Shown here: positions 42,992 through 51,188 of the stretch, piece by piece
Layout: every line of letters begins with the position of its first letter
Position numbering within the stretch: position 1 is the stretch's first letter
NCBI RefSeq assembly: GCF_947501225.1
Contig: NZ_CANMUW010000013.1
Location: 62,001 to 126,000, forward strand
Origin: an uncultured Shewanella sp.
GTDB taxonomy: Bacteria > Pseudomonadota > Gammaproteobacteria > Enterobacterales > Shewanellaceae
Reading direction: 5' to 3'
DNA length: 64,000 nucleotides
Notes under the pieces: model-generated
What the model was told of the DNA's origin: nothing
Seen by the model: the letters and a program-made list of their open reading frames with translations, nothing else
Database searches by the model: none
Program-made: the position numbers and the translations under genes

Positions 42992-44143
42992 ATGGCAAAG
43001 CACTTGTTTACCTCTGAGTCGGTCTCAGAAGGTCATCCTGATAAAATCGCCGATCAGATTTCTGATGCGGTACTAGACGCAATCCTAGAGCAAGATCCAA
43101 AAGCTCGTGTTGCGTGTGAGACATATGTAAAGACCGGCATGGTCATGGTTGGAGGTGAAGTCACTACTTCAGCCTGGGTTGATATCGAAGAGATCACCCG
43201 TAAGACGGTTCGTGAAATTGGCTACACTCACTCAGATATGGGCTTCGACGCCGACTCTTGTGCGGTATTAAATGCCATAGGTAAGCAGTCACCTGATATC
43301 AACCAAGGGGTTGACCGCGCCGATCCAAAGGCACAGGGTGCCGGTGACCAGGGTCTTATGTTTGGTTACGCCAACAACGAAACGGACGTGCTGATGCCAG
43401 CACCTATTACCTATGCTCATGCACTGGTTAAGCGTCAATCTGAGGTTCGTAAACATAAGATACTGCCTTGGTTACGCCCCGATGCAAAGAGCCAGGTAAC
43501 CTTTGCCTATGATAACAACAAGATTGTTGGCATCGACGCCATTGTACTCTCTACTCAGCACTGTGACAGCATTAGCCAGTCAGATCTTATCGAAGGCGTG
43601 ATGGAAACTATTATCAAGCCGGTACTTCCTTCACAGTGGTTGAACAAAGAGACCAAGTACTTTATTAACCCAACCGGTCGTTTCGTCATCGGTGGCCCTA
43701 TGGGTGACTGTGGTCTTACGGGTCGTAAGATCATCGTTGACACCTACGGCGGCATGGCTCGTCACGGCGGCGGCGCTTTCTCCGGTAAAGATCCCTCTAA
43801 GGTCGACCGTAGTGCGGCATATGCGGCCCGTTATGTAGCGAAGAACATCGTTGCAGCCGGTCTTGCCGATCGTTGTGAGCTTCAGGTCTCTTACGCCATC
43901 GGCGTTGCCGAGCCAACCTCAATCAGTATCGAAACATTCGGTACCGGCAAGGTGTCTGAAGAGGTGTTGATCGCCCTCGTTCGTCAGCATTTCGACCTGC
44001 GCCCATACGGCCTGACAGAGATGTTAGATCTGGCTCGCCCTATCTACCAGGCAACGGCTGCATATGGTCACTTCGGTCGTGATGAGTTCCCATGGGAGCG
44101 CACCGATAAGGCTGAAATCCTCAGAGCCGACGCTAAGCTGTAA
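42992..44143 (+). CDS. metK: S-adenosylmethionine synthetase
   Basis: Makes S-adenosylmethionine from methionine and ATP, 383 aa. Signature motifs are EGHPDKIADQISDA, GAGDQGLMFGYA (hexapeptide-type ATP site) and GGGAFSGKDPSKVDRSAAY. A MetJ operator lies about 30 nt upstream of the ATG. Divergent from tkt, monocistronic, with a strong terminator. Confidence 0.98.
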   Translation: MAKHLFTSESVSEGHPDKIADQISDAVLDAILEQDPKARVACETYVKTGMVMVGGEVTTSAWVDIEEITRKTVREIGYTHSDMGFDADSCAVLNAIGKQSPDINQGVDRADPKAQGAGDQGLMFGYANNETDVLMPAPITYAHALVKRQSEVRKHKILPWLRPDAKSQVTFAYDNNKIVGIDAIVLSTQHCDSISQSDLIEGVMETIIKPVLPSQWLNKETKYFINPTGRFVIGGPMGDCGLTGRKIIVDTYGGMARHGGGAFSGKDPSKVDRSAAYAARYVAKNIVAAGLADRCELQVSYAIGVAEPTSISIETFGTGKVSEEVLIALVRQHFDLRPYGLTEMLDLARPIYQATAAYGHFGRDEFPWERTDKAEILRADAKL

Positions 44144-44162
44144 CCCGTTTTTCGCAGCCAAT

Positions 44163-44188
44163 AAAAAACCGCCATATGGCGGTTTTTT
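44163..44188. terminator. Terminator of metK
   Basis: ccgcc-atat-ggcgg is flanked by runs of six A and six T; it can act in both directions. Confidence 0.95.
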
Positions 44189-44424
44189 ATTGGCTGAATT
44201 TTACCGAAGCCGATAAGCCATAAACCGTGATAACGAAATTCAAACGGATTAGAAAATCCTTCGATGAGCTCGGGGCACATATGAGCCCCGGCGTTTAAGA
44301 GAGTGGTATTAAAGCAGAAAAAACAGAAGAGCCAACTCCCCCCGTATACAGTTTCCCGCCACCTGACAGCCCCTTCCCCCGCTCAGCAACTGATAAAGGT
44401 GTACAGGCTCAATGACACGCACCA

Positions 44425-44802
44425 TCAGCAGTGATCGAAGTGCGCATTTTCCATACACATAAAGGAGACCTGCTGCATGGTCAACACCGGCACATTGAGT
44501 TCTCTCAGTGATGACATATCGAGGCCGCACTCCTGGGGGCTGAAGAGAGCCGGGCTGGCAGCATAGTCATTGGTTCGACCGCAATCGATCCAACTCTCCT
44601 GCCACTTCACACAATAAAATGTCTGTAATTCCCCATCTGTTTCGCGCCTTGCTTCATAGGCGACGGGACGGGGCTCCCCTTCATTAGCTGATATTTGCTC
44701 GACCTCAGCCGTTATCAGGGATACGACTAACTTAACGCTATCAAATGCAGACAGATTAACGCCGGTATATGGACTAAGCAGACGAGTTAGTTGCTCGGAC
44801 AT
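44425..44802 (-). CDS. Hypothetical small acidic protein
   Basis: A 125-aa soluble acidic protein with no recognised family. It starts MSEQLTRLLSPYTGVNLS and has five Cys, three of them in the C-terminal third. There is no signal peptide or membrane segment. ATG 44802 is preceded by GGAG at 6 nt; a TTG four codons earlier lies on the ribosome site itself and is rejected. The upstream acetyltransferase ends only 13 bp before this start on the same strand, so the two form an operon. Confidence 0.75.
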   Translation of the reverse strand: MSEQLTRLLSPYTGVNLSAFDSVKLVVSLITAEVEQISANEGEPRPVAYEARRETDGELQTFYCVKWQESWIDCGRTNDYAASPALFSPQECGLDMSSLRELNVPVLTMQQVSFMCMENAHFDHC

Positions 44803-44815
44803 GATCGACTCCAAT

Positions 44816-45373
44816 TTATTTCGTTACCAAGGCAAGCAGATAGTAATCCCTTTCATCGAAAGTAAAGAAGTCCAACACCTGCATCGAGGCCTTATTTGTA
44901 TGCGCCGTAAAGGATGCCAGATTATCTTCGGCGATAAAGGTGAGCATAAACTGAAACCTGGGTTGAACCTGAAGCTTAAGATGATTAACTAGTTTTTCGA
45001 AGATCCCCTGACCACGACATGACTGCTTGATCCAGATTGGTCCATATTGACATGAGTTTGATTTAGTTAATTTTGTGCCGTTGACACTAAAATCCCCCAT
45101 GTTTCTCAAAATATTACGATACACGGGCCATGACTCGAAGAAATGCCAACCACCGGCAATAACGTAACCGACGATCTCTCCTCCTTCGTTATTATCCTGT
45201 TCGGCGACGACTATCCAGTGCTCAGCAATAAGCCGCTCAAGCTCTTTAAAACCAAAGCTTTGCCCATCTAATCCCTGTGATTGCGCTGAGCTACTCAGCT
45301 CATCGTTAAGGTAGGTTTGTTCAAGCCGCTGGAGTTGTTTGAGATCGTCTGGGCGGGCTAATCTGATATTCAT
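44816..45373 (-). CDS. GNAT family N-acetyltransferase
   Basis: A 185-aa acetyltransferase-type protein. The N-terminal MNIRLARPDDLKQLQRLEQTY is a common GNAT start. The acetyl-CoA-binding motif A is IKQSCRGQGIFEKLVNHL (pattern Q-x-x-R-G-x-G). The substrate is unknown. ATG 45373 is preferred over a GTG one codon upstream. It is upstream of and co-directional with the small acidic protein. Confidence 0.85.
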   Translation of the reverse strand: MNIRLARPDDLKQLQRLEQTYLNDELSSSAQSQGLDGQSFGFKELERLIAEHWIVVAEQDNNEGGEIVGYVIAGGWHFFESWPVYRNILRNMGDFSVNGTKLTKSNSCQYGPIWIKQSCRGQGIFEKLVNHLKLQVQPRFQFMLTFIAEDNLASFTAHTNKASMQVLDFFTFDERDYYLLALVTK

Positions 45374-45545
45374 CACGCTACTCTAAATTTGATAATGTAA
45401 ACTTTTTGAGATTAGACTGATTATATCAGTCCTGACCCATATTTATAACGCTTTCCCCCCCCCTCTTTCTTCTGCAATAGTTTGCATAAATCCGATATGG
45501 ATACCACACTTAACACAATATACACAGACCTTAGCCAAGGTTCCC

Positions 45546-46556
45546 ATGCTTCCTGAAAACATAGATACCAGTATCAGTTTACTCGAGAGTGATAACACCC
45601 AACTAAATCTAGTTCGCTGGATGCACCAATGTGAATTGATGAAACGCTATTATGAGGCCGATGTTGTTTTTGTTATTCAAGAAACCGGCGGCGGTTTTGA
45701 AGTCATCGTCAGCTCTATCTGTCAGAATCGGCAGTTAACCACAGGCACACTCTTCGAACCCGACGAACAGATTTTCCAACGTTTAGTCCACTCCCTGCCG
45801 GAAGGGATAAACATCGACCTGTCCAACCAGAGAAACTTAGTACTTCCGGATGTGTTTGCCGGAGCAAGTAATATGCTGACTCGTCCGATTCTATGGCCCG
45901 ATGGCACTCACTTCGGCTGCATATGTGTGTTGAACGCCAGAGTAACCTCCAATGAGACCAACGCCTTTATGCTTGAGCCATTCCAGATTTTATTGCAGCA
46001 GGAGTTGACCCTCTACTGCCAGACTCAGCGTATCGAATCCCTGTCGATGAGAGACAGGGAGACAGGCATGTTGAACCGGTACGGCTTTATCATGATGGCA
46101 CCGAGGCAACTCAGCCTTGGCCGTCGTTTTGGCGCCTCTGCAGGTATCATATTCTTTGAACTCTACTCGGCCTCCCCTCACCAACAGGTAGAGGATAAAC
46201 ATAACCGCTTATTAGGCTCGATTATTCAGGACACGATTCGCACCGCCGACATAGCGGCGCACTACAGCGAGACGCAATTTGTCGTTCTGGTGTTTGTCGA
46301 CTCGGAGCGCGATCTTATCCATATAGGTAAACGGGTTGAAAAGCTGCTCTATCAGCAAAATGATAAGCTCCAGGTGGACTCGAGCTGCAACTATTTCACT
46401 CCGGACTCATCGGTTAAACTCGCCCCTATGCTTGAAGAGTCTAAACAGGGACTGAAATCGGAGAGAGCAAGGCTCGAACAGGAGCAGGCCGAAGCAAACA
46501 TCCCTCCCGAAACCTCTGCCGACAGTAGTGAAGTCGGTAAGCAGGTTACTCACTGA
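45546..46556 (+). CDS. GAF protein with degenerate GGDEF domain (copy 1)
   Basis: A 336-aa cytoplasmic protein. A GAF domain covers about 25-160, ending in LWPDGTHFGCICVLN. It connects to a GGDEF-type domain (165-310) recognised by SMRDRETGMLNRYGFIMMA, which corresponds to the usual DELTGLLNR start. The catalytic GGDEF position reads SETQF (241-245), and the metal-binding Asp positions are altered, so diguanylate cyclase activity is not expected. The C-terminal tail is Glu-rich. A second, similar gene follows in the same direction after 225 bp. Confidence 0.83.
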   Translation: MLPENIDTSISLLESDNTQLNLVRWMHQCELMKRYYEADVVFVIQETGGGFEVIVSSICQNRQLTTGTLFEPDEQIFQRLVHSLPEGINIDLSNQRNLVLPDVFAGASNMLTRPILWPDGTHFGCICVLNARVTSNETNAFMLEPFQILLQQELTLYCQTQRIESLSMRDRETGMLNRYGFIMMAPRQLSLGRRFGASAGIIFFELYSASPHQQVEDKHNRLLGSIIQDTIRTADIAAHYSETQFVVLVFVDSERDLIHIGKRVEKLLYQQNDKLQVDSSCNYFTPDSSVKLAPMLEESKQGLKSERARLEQEQAEANIPPETSADSSEVGKQVTH

Positions 46557-46794
46557 ACAGCAGGCGTACAAAATATACGCAGACTTCAATTTCAGCCACA
46601 ACTCATCCGACGAGTGGTTGAAATTGAACCGCTTTCAAAAAAATAGCAAGTTTACATTCAGATAACCTTCAAAACCCAGTATGCTAACACTAACCATCAC
46701 CAGAGTAACAATAGTTCTGAAAGACGGTGGTTCAGAGGTAAGAACTTGATAATAAAACCATCAGCATGATAAACATCATTAAGTGAGAAAGCCT

Positions 46795-47739
46795 ATGTTA
46801 GCCCAAAGTAACCATCATCTTCTTTGGCTAAGGGAGCAAGATCATCCGGCTGTTAGCCTGCCAAGGTGGCAACAACAAGTAGAGTTATTAGGCAACTTTT
46901 ATCAATCCCGGGCTTGTTTGATCCTTCAAGCGGTCAACAACAGCTTTCAAGTCGTCTGTGCCCGCCAAAGCCAGAACCTTCGCCTCCATGGAGGCAAGAC
47001 CTTTGATGACAGCGGGCTGTTAGCCGTGCTCAATGCCTATGAAGGCTACGGTTTAACAACATCGACAGCAGCTGAATTCCGGTCAGAACTGGATCAATTC
47101 AGCCAGATATTATCCCGACCAATTTTCTGGCCCGACGGAGAGCTTTTCGGCTGTATCTTGATCTGTGATCCTGTTCAGGCAAAATATCACGAACGACTCG
47201 CCCCGCTCGCCGAAACCGCAAAATCACTGATCCAGGCTGAACTAAAACATGTCTTTCTGATGCAACAGGTTAAGATGCTGTCGGTTCAGGATGAACAGAC
47301 CTGCATGCTGAACCCCTATGGCTTTAACTTAATGGCCCCCAGACAACTCAGCCTCAGCCGGCGCTTTGGCTCTCATGCCGGGATCATCTTAATTGAAGAG
47401 ATGATGAGCGATAGTCACGAAATGCAGGATGTGTCTGAAGGACAGAGAGTAAGGATGCTGGCCAGAGTGATTCACGATAACCTCAGAGATGCGGACGTCT
47501 CGGCCAGAGTGGGTCATCGTCAGTTTATCATCCTCTGCTTTATCGATAATGAATCTAACCTGGATGCTTTGGTGTCCAGATTGAAAAAGCAGATCGCCAA
47601 AGAAGATCCAACCCTAAAACTTGTTTCCGGACAAAGCTACTTCACACCGGATACACAAATCAGCCTGGAACCGATGCAGGAGAAAGCTAAAGAGAACTTG
47701 AATATGAATAAACTCGAATATCAAAAAAGTTCCCATTAG
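46795..47739 (+). CDS. GAF protein with degenerate GGDEF domain (copy 2)
   Basis: A 314-aa paralog of the previous gene with the same layout: a GAF domain ending FWPDGELFGCILICD, then SVQDEQTCMLNPYGFNLMA and a GGDEF-like fold in which the catalytic motif is GHRQF. Shared landmarks are APRQLSLSRRFGSHAGII, the FTPD block near the C-terminus and the EPMQEKAKENL tail. ATG 46795 is preferred because aagtgag lies 7 nt upstream; a GTG at 46783 lacks a ribosome site. Probably a receptor or scaffold protein, not an enzyme. Confidence 0.82.
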   Translation: MLAQSNHHLLWLREQDHPAVSLPRWQQQVELLGNFYQSRACLILQAVNNSFQVVCARQSQNLRLHGGKTFDDSGLLAVLNAYEGYGLTTSTAAEFRSELDQFSQILSRPIFWPDGELFGCILICDPVQAKYHERLAPLAETAKSLIQAELKHVFLMQQVKMLSVQDEQTCMLNPYGFNLMAPRQLSLSRRFGSHAGIILIEEMMSDSHEMQDVSEGQRVRMLARVIHDNLRDADVSARVGHRQFIILCFIDNESNLDALVSRLKKQIAKEDPTLKLVSGQSYFTPDTQISLEPMQEKAKENLNMNKLEYQKSSH

Positions 47740-47751
47740 CCCTATAGGGCC

Positions 47752-47955
47752 TCATCTCTCTCCGTCCTGAGCCCTTGCCCATTGTATGAAGATGACAATG
47801 GGAAAGGGGGACATGGAAACGGCCCCTAAACCGATCAAACTCGATACCATTACCATTCCGTTAATCGTCTGTGTGACCTCTGTGAACTGATAGGCGAAAA
47901 CTCCGGCGGTAAACATGATTAAACCTAACCAATGCATCATCTTTAAGATTTTCAT
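47752..47955 (-). CDS. Small membrane protein, two helices
   Basis: A 67-aa protein, MKILKMMHWLGLIMF onward, with two hydrophobic segments (about 8-24 and 32-56) joined by a short polar turn. No family is recognised. It is convergent with the GAF gene. The ribosome site is weak, but hydrophobic pattern and length fit a real small membrane protein. Confidence 0.55.
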   Translation of the reverse strand: MKILKMMHWLGLIMFTAGVFAYQFTEVTQTINGMVMVSSLIGLGAVSMSPFPIVIFIQWARAQDGER

Positions 47956-48043
47956 TGCGCTTTTTTCCCCAAATAAAAGTTATCGCTTTTTATATTGCAC
48001 TAATATTGTCACAATATGCTGAATATTAATTTGGATCTCAGCA

Positions 48044-48457
48044 ATGTCTATAAAAACATACGCGATTATCGCAGCGATGCTCGGTTTAACCGCATGCCAA
48101 AGTACCGTAGAAACTCAACAACAAGATATTGACCTTCAGGGAAGTTGGCATATCGAAGTCATCAATGAAAAGCCCGTTATCGATTACAGCCCGGCACAGC
48201 TCACCTTTGAGCAGGATGGTAAATTGACTGGCAATAACAGCTGTAATAACTTCTTTGGCCAGTACTCTGTCGATGGTGCACAAATTACACTGAATCCGGC
48301 GGGCAGCACTATGAAAGCCTGTGTCGACGCCTTAATGGATCAAGAGCAGAGGGTGATGATGGCAATGCCAGAAATCACAAGCGGCGAACTCAAAAAGGGG
48401 AAGTTGCTTCTTAAAGACGCTGAAGGGAAGACTCAGCTTGTCTTAACTAAACACTGA
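48044..48457 (+). CDS. META domain (HslJ-like) lipoprotein
   Basis: A 137-aa lipoprotein with a signal peptide ending in the lipobox LTAC (Cys18). The META/DUF306 domain follows: GSWHIEVINEKPVI, the core LTGNNSCNNFFGQYSVDG, and a paired Cys (MKACVD). HslJ-type proteins are linked to envelope stress and novobiocin resistance in E. coli, but the biochemical role is unknown. Monocistronic, with a terminator. Confidence 0.9.
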   Translation: MSIKTYAIIAAMLGLTACQSTVETQQQDIDLQGSWHIEVINEKPVIDYSPAQLTFEQDGKLTGNNSCNNFFGQYSVDGAQITLNPAGSTMKACVDALMDQEQRVMMAMPEITSGELKKGKLLLKDAEGKTQLVLTKH

Positions 48458-48488
48458 TAGCGTCGCTAGCTGTTTAACCTATAGCAAT

Positions 48489-48514
48489 AAAAAACCGCCA
48501 TTCGGCGGTTTTTT
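48489..48514. terminator. Bidirectional terminator
   Basis: ccgcc-attc-ggcgg flanked by six A and six T between the convergent META lipoprotein and symporter genes. It is nearly identical to the metK terminator. Confidence 0.95.
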
Positions 48515-48538
48515 ATCATCTGACATTGTTAACGGCGA

Positions 48539-49888
48539 CTAGACCCGCTCGGCGCCCCCCAGCTCTCCTCTGTTCACCGCTTCCCCGTCCTGTACAGATA
48601 ACTGCTCGGCAATCAGCACGCTCTGCTGCATATCGGCATTATAGTGATCGACATTGAGCTCTCCTTCGGATTTGGCGATAACTGTTGTGGCGACTAAGTC
48701 GCCGGATACGTTGACAACGGTGCGAGCCATATCAAGAATCCTATCGATACCGGCTATTAACGCCACCCCTTCGAGCGGCAGACCAACTGTTGTCAGCACC
48801 AGTGTCAGCATCACCAGTCCCGCCCCCGGTACACCGGCGGTACCAATGGAGGCCAGTGTAGCCGTTAAGATGATAGTGATATAGTCAACCCAGGTCAGAT
48901 CGATTCCAAAGGCCTGTGCAACAAACAGGGCCGTGACACCCTGGTATAGTGCCGTGCCATCCATGTTGATGGTCGTACCCAAGGGGAGCACAAAACTGGA
49001 GATCTTCTTGTTTATCCCCAGAGACTCACTGGCGCACTTCATACTGGCTGGCAGACTCCCCGCCGAACTGGAGGTCGTGTAGGCCACAGCCAAGGCATTA
49101 CTGATCCCTTTAAAGAACTGCACCGGATTTAATCTGGCGAATACACTCAGCACCAGGCTGTAGAAACCCGCGACATGGATAAAGCAACCGACATAGACGG
49201 CAATGATGACCTTGATTAGTGGCATCAACATATCCACGCCATATTCACCGGCGACCCAAGCCATTAAACCAAATACCCCATAGGGGGCCAGTTTCATGAT
49301 CATGTCGGTCAGCTTATACATGGCTTCGGCCAAACTCTCAAATACCTTAATGGCCGGCTTACCATGCTCACCGATCAAGACCAGAGCGATACCCAGAGCG
49401 ACAGCAAACACTATGACCTGTAAGATCTGGCCACTCGCTAATGCTGCAATGGGGTTGGTAGGTACGATATTGATTAAGGTCTCCATCACCGAAGGAACCT
49501 CTTTAACCGCGCTCAGGTTCGAATCCGCCTCCATGCCTAAACCGGAACCCGGCTGCATAAAGTGCCCAACCGCCAAGCCAAGTGTGATCGCTATAGAAGT
49601 GGTACCCAGATAAAACAGAAAAGATTTAAATCCAATCCGTCCCATCTTAGCGGTATCTTGCATAGAGGTGACTCCCACGATAAGAGAGCAGAACACCAAC
49701 GGAACAATCAGCATCTTAATGGTATTAACAAAAAGCGTACCTATCGGCTTTAGGGCGATTGCTTGCTCCCCCACTCCAACACCGGTCACGATACCTAATA
49801 GCATACCAATAAGAATTTGAAGCCAAAGAGGCACAGACATCCAGCGTGACCATGCACGGCCAACGATCGACGATTTTTGTTCAGACAT
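48539..49888 (-). CDS. Dicarboxylate/amino acid:cation symporter
   Basis: A 449-aa member of the DAACS (GltP/DctA/GltT) family. Family hallmarks are visible: the HP1 serine-rich loop AYTTSSSAGSLPASM, the TM7 motif NMDGTALYQG, and the HP2 region with ASIGTAGVPGAGLVML. Substrates are glutamate, aspartate or C4-dicarboxylates driven by sodium or protons; the exact one cannot be told. The frame extends 44 codons upstream, but ATG 49888 (MSEQKSSIVGRAW) is preceded by AAGG and fits the family. Confidence 0.93.
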   Translation of the reverse strand: MSEQKSSIVGRAWSRWMSVPLWLQILIGMLLGIVTGVGVGEQAIALKPIGTLFVNTIKMLIVPLVFCSLIVGVTSMQDTAKMGRIGFKSFLFYLGTTSIAITLGLAVGHFMQPGSGLGMEADSNLSAVKEVPSVMETLINIVPTNPIAALASGQILQVIVFAVALGIALVLIGEHGKPAIKVFESLAEAMYKLTDMIMKLAPYGVFGLMAWVAGEYGVDMLMPLIKVIIAVYVGCFIHVAGFYSLVLSVFARLNPVQFFKGISNALAVAYTTSSSAGSLPASMKCASESLGINKKISSFVLPLGTTINMDGTALYQGVTALFVAQAFGIDLTWVDYITIILTATLASIGTAGVPGAGLVMLTLVLTTVGLPLEGVALIAGIDRILDMARTVVNVSGDLVATTVIAKSEGELNVDHYNADMQQSVLIAEQLSVQDGEAVNRGELGGAERV

Positions 49889-50198
49889 TTTTTTCAACCT
49901 TGAGTATAGAGAGCGATAGAGTTTTGAATACATCAATGTGATGAGGCGAGCCATCGAGCTGATTAACGAGAGTAAAAAGCCTGCATATGGACAGAACCAA
50001 AACGAAGAATACTTTATCACAGGTCAGGATAAACATGAGTGATCAATATCAAGCCAAAAGGGCTTGCAGCTCAGACCAGGCAAGGAAAACGGAGCAAGGG
50101 CTCCTCAAAGATGCGAGTATGCAACAAGCCAGAAACAGCCTGATTCTTAACTGATAATAAATTTAAAACAAAACTGTAAATCTGAAGTGATGCCAGCA
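49889..50198. other. Gap upstream of symporter gene
   Basis: A 310-bp region holding the symporter promoter. A small hairpin aagcc-aaaag-ggctt lies at 50051-50065 without a T-tract. No gene is seen. Confidence 0.4.
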
Positions 50199-50540
50199 TC
50201 AGGCGTCGAAATATCCCTTACGGGACTCGTCATCAAATTTCATTTTGTGCAGTGCTGCCGGAGGTTGTTCCCTCTCAATTAAATAACTCCAATAGGCATC
50301 ATCGAATCCGCGAAATAGCTGTTCGGTTTTGCCTTCAGATTTTAATATTAACCACCACCAGACCAACCCCCAGAGACCAAAAGTAAGCAGAGTTAACACA
50401 AAGTGAACTACTTTATGCCCCTCAATATCAGAGCTGTGTGCCGGCTTGACGCTGTTGCTCTGTCGCCCATGACGAACACTCACTCCCGACTTTGCGGACA
50501 AGTTGCGATGAACGCGATATTTATGGTGAATGGTGGCCAT
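50199..50540 (-). CDS. Small protein with single membrane domain
   Basis: A 113-aa protein. A basic, His- and Ser-rich N-terminal half (MATIHHKYRVHRNLSAKSG) precedes a membrane segment VHFVLTLLTFGLWGLVWWWLI at about 46-66, a pattern shared by many short bacterial membrane proteins with the motif HxxLTxxTxGLWxxVW. The C-terminal part is charged. ATG 50540 has GGAG 6 nt upstream; two earlier in-frame starts lie on or before the ribosome site. Function unknown. Confidence 0.75.
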   Translation of the reverse strand: MATIHHKYRVHRNLSAKSGVSVRHGRQSNSVKPAHSSDIEGHKVVHFVLTLLTFGLWGLVWWWLILKSEGKTEQLFRGFDDAYWSYLIEREQPPAALHKMKFDDESRKGYFDA

Positions 50541-50695
50541 ACGCATCTCCAACTGTTACCTGCCTATTAAAAAGTTTAGCAGAGTTAGACTTTAGTCGAA
50601 TAAAAATGAACCTAAGCCCTCTACAGGGAGACACAGCCTAAGGCTCAACAGCCCGAAACAGATATGATAAGGTTGTTTAAAAAACGGAGTCGATA

Positions 50696-51139
50696 ATGAA
50701 AATAAGAAAGGGTCAACTGTCAGACCTTACCCCATTAATTGAATTTAACCAGGCCATGGCCCAGGAAACAGAGGCCCTTGCACTGGACGGCGACCTGCTG
50801 AAAAAAGGAGTGAGCACCCTGCTCAACCAGCCAGAAAAAGGTTTCTACCTTGTGGCGGAGATAGCGGGGGAGATTGTTGGGTCACTCATGGTGACATTCG
50901 AATGGAGTGACTGGAGAGCCAAAGACTATTACTGGATCCAGAGCGTTTACATTCGTCCTGAAAACCGCCGTCAGGGGATCTATGGAAAACTCTACCAGGC
51001 GGTGAAGGATATCGCCGGGGAGAATGGCGGAGCCGCAAGCTTCAGGCTCTATGTCGAACAGGAAAACAGTAAGGCCCAACAGACATATCAGGCTCTGGGC
51101 ATGGAAAAAAGTTACTACCAGATGTACGAAGAGAAGTAG
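50696..51139 (+). CDS. GNAT family N-acetyltransferase
   Basis: A 147-aa GNAT protein: N-terminal KIRKGQLSDLTPLIEFNQ, the strand and motif A block WIQSVYIRPENRRQGIYGKL (R/Q-R-x-G), and SKAQQTYQALGMEKSYYQMYE at the C-terminus, which is typical of small-molecule acetyltransferases in this superfamily. Substrate unknown. It ends at a terminator built from heptamer repeats and is convergent with sdaA. Confidence 0.88.
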   Translation: MKIRKGQLSDLTPLIEFNQAMAQETEALALDGDLLKKGVSTLLNQPEKGFYLVAEIAGEIVGSLMVTFEWSDWRAKDYYWIQSVYIRPENRRQGIYGKLYQAVKDIAGENGGAASFRLYVEQENSKAQQTYQALGMEKSYYQMYEEK

Positions 51140-51151
51140 CGAGGGAAAGGA

Positions 51152-51188
51152 TCCCAGGCTCTAGGAGCTAGAACCTGGGAATTTTTTA
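51152..51188 (+). terminator. Terminator formed from 7-bp repeat units
   Basis: tcccaggctctag and ctagaacctggga form a 13-bp stem with one mismatch and a 3-nt loop, followed by a T-run. The same bases read as four heptamers (tcccagg, ctctagg, agctaga, acctggg). The array and the terminator of the acetyltransferase gene thus coincide. Confidence 0.82.
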
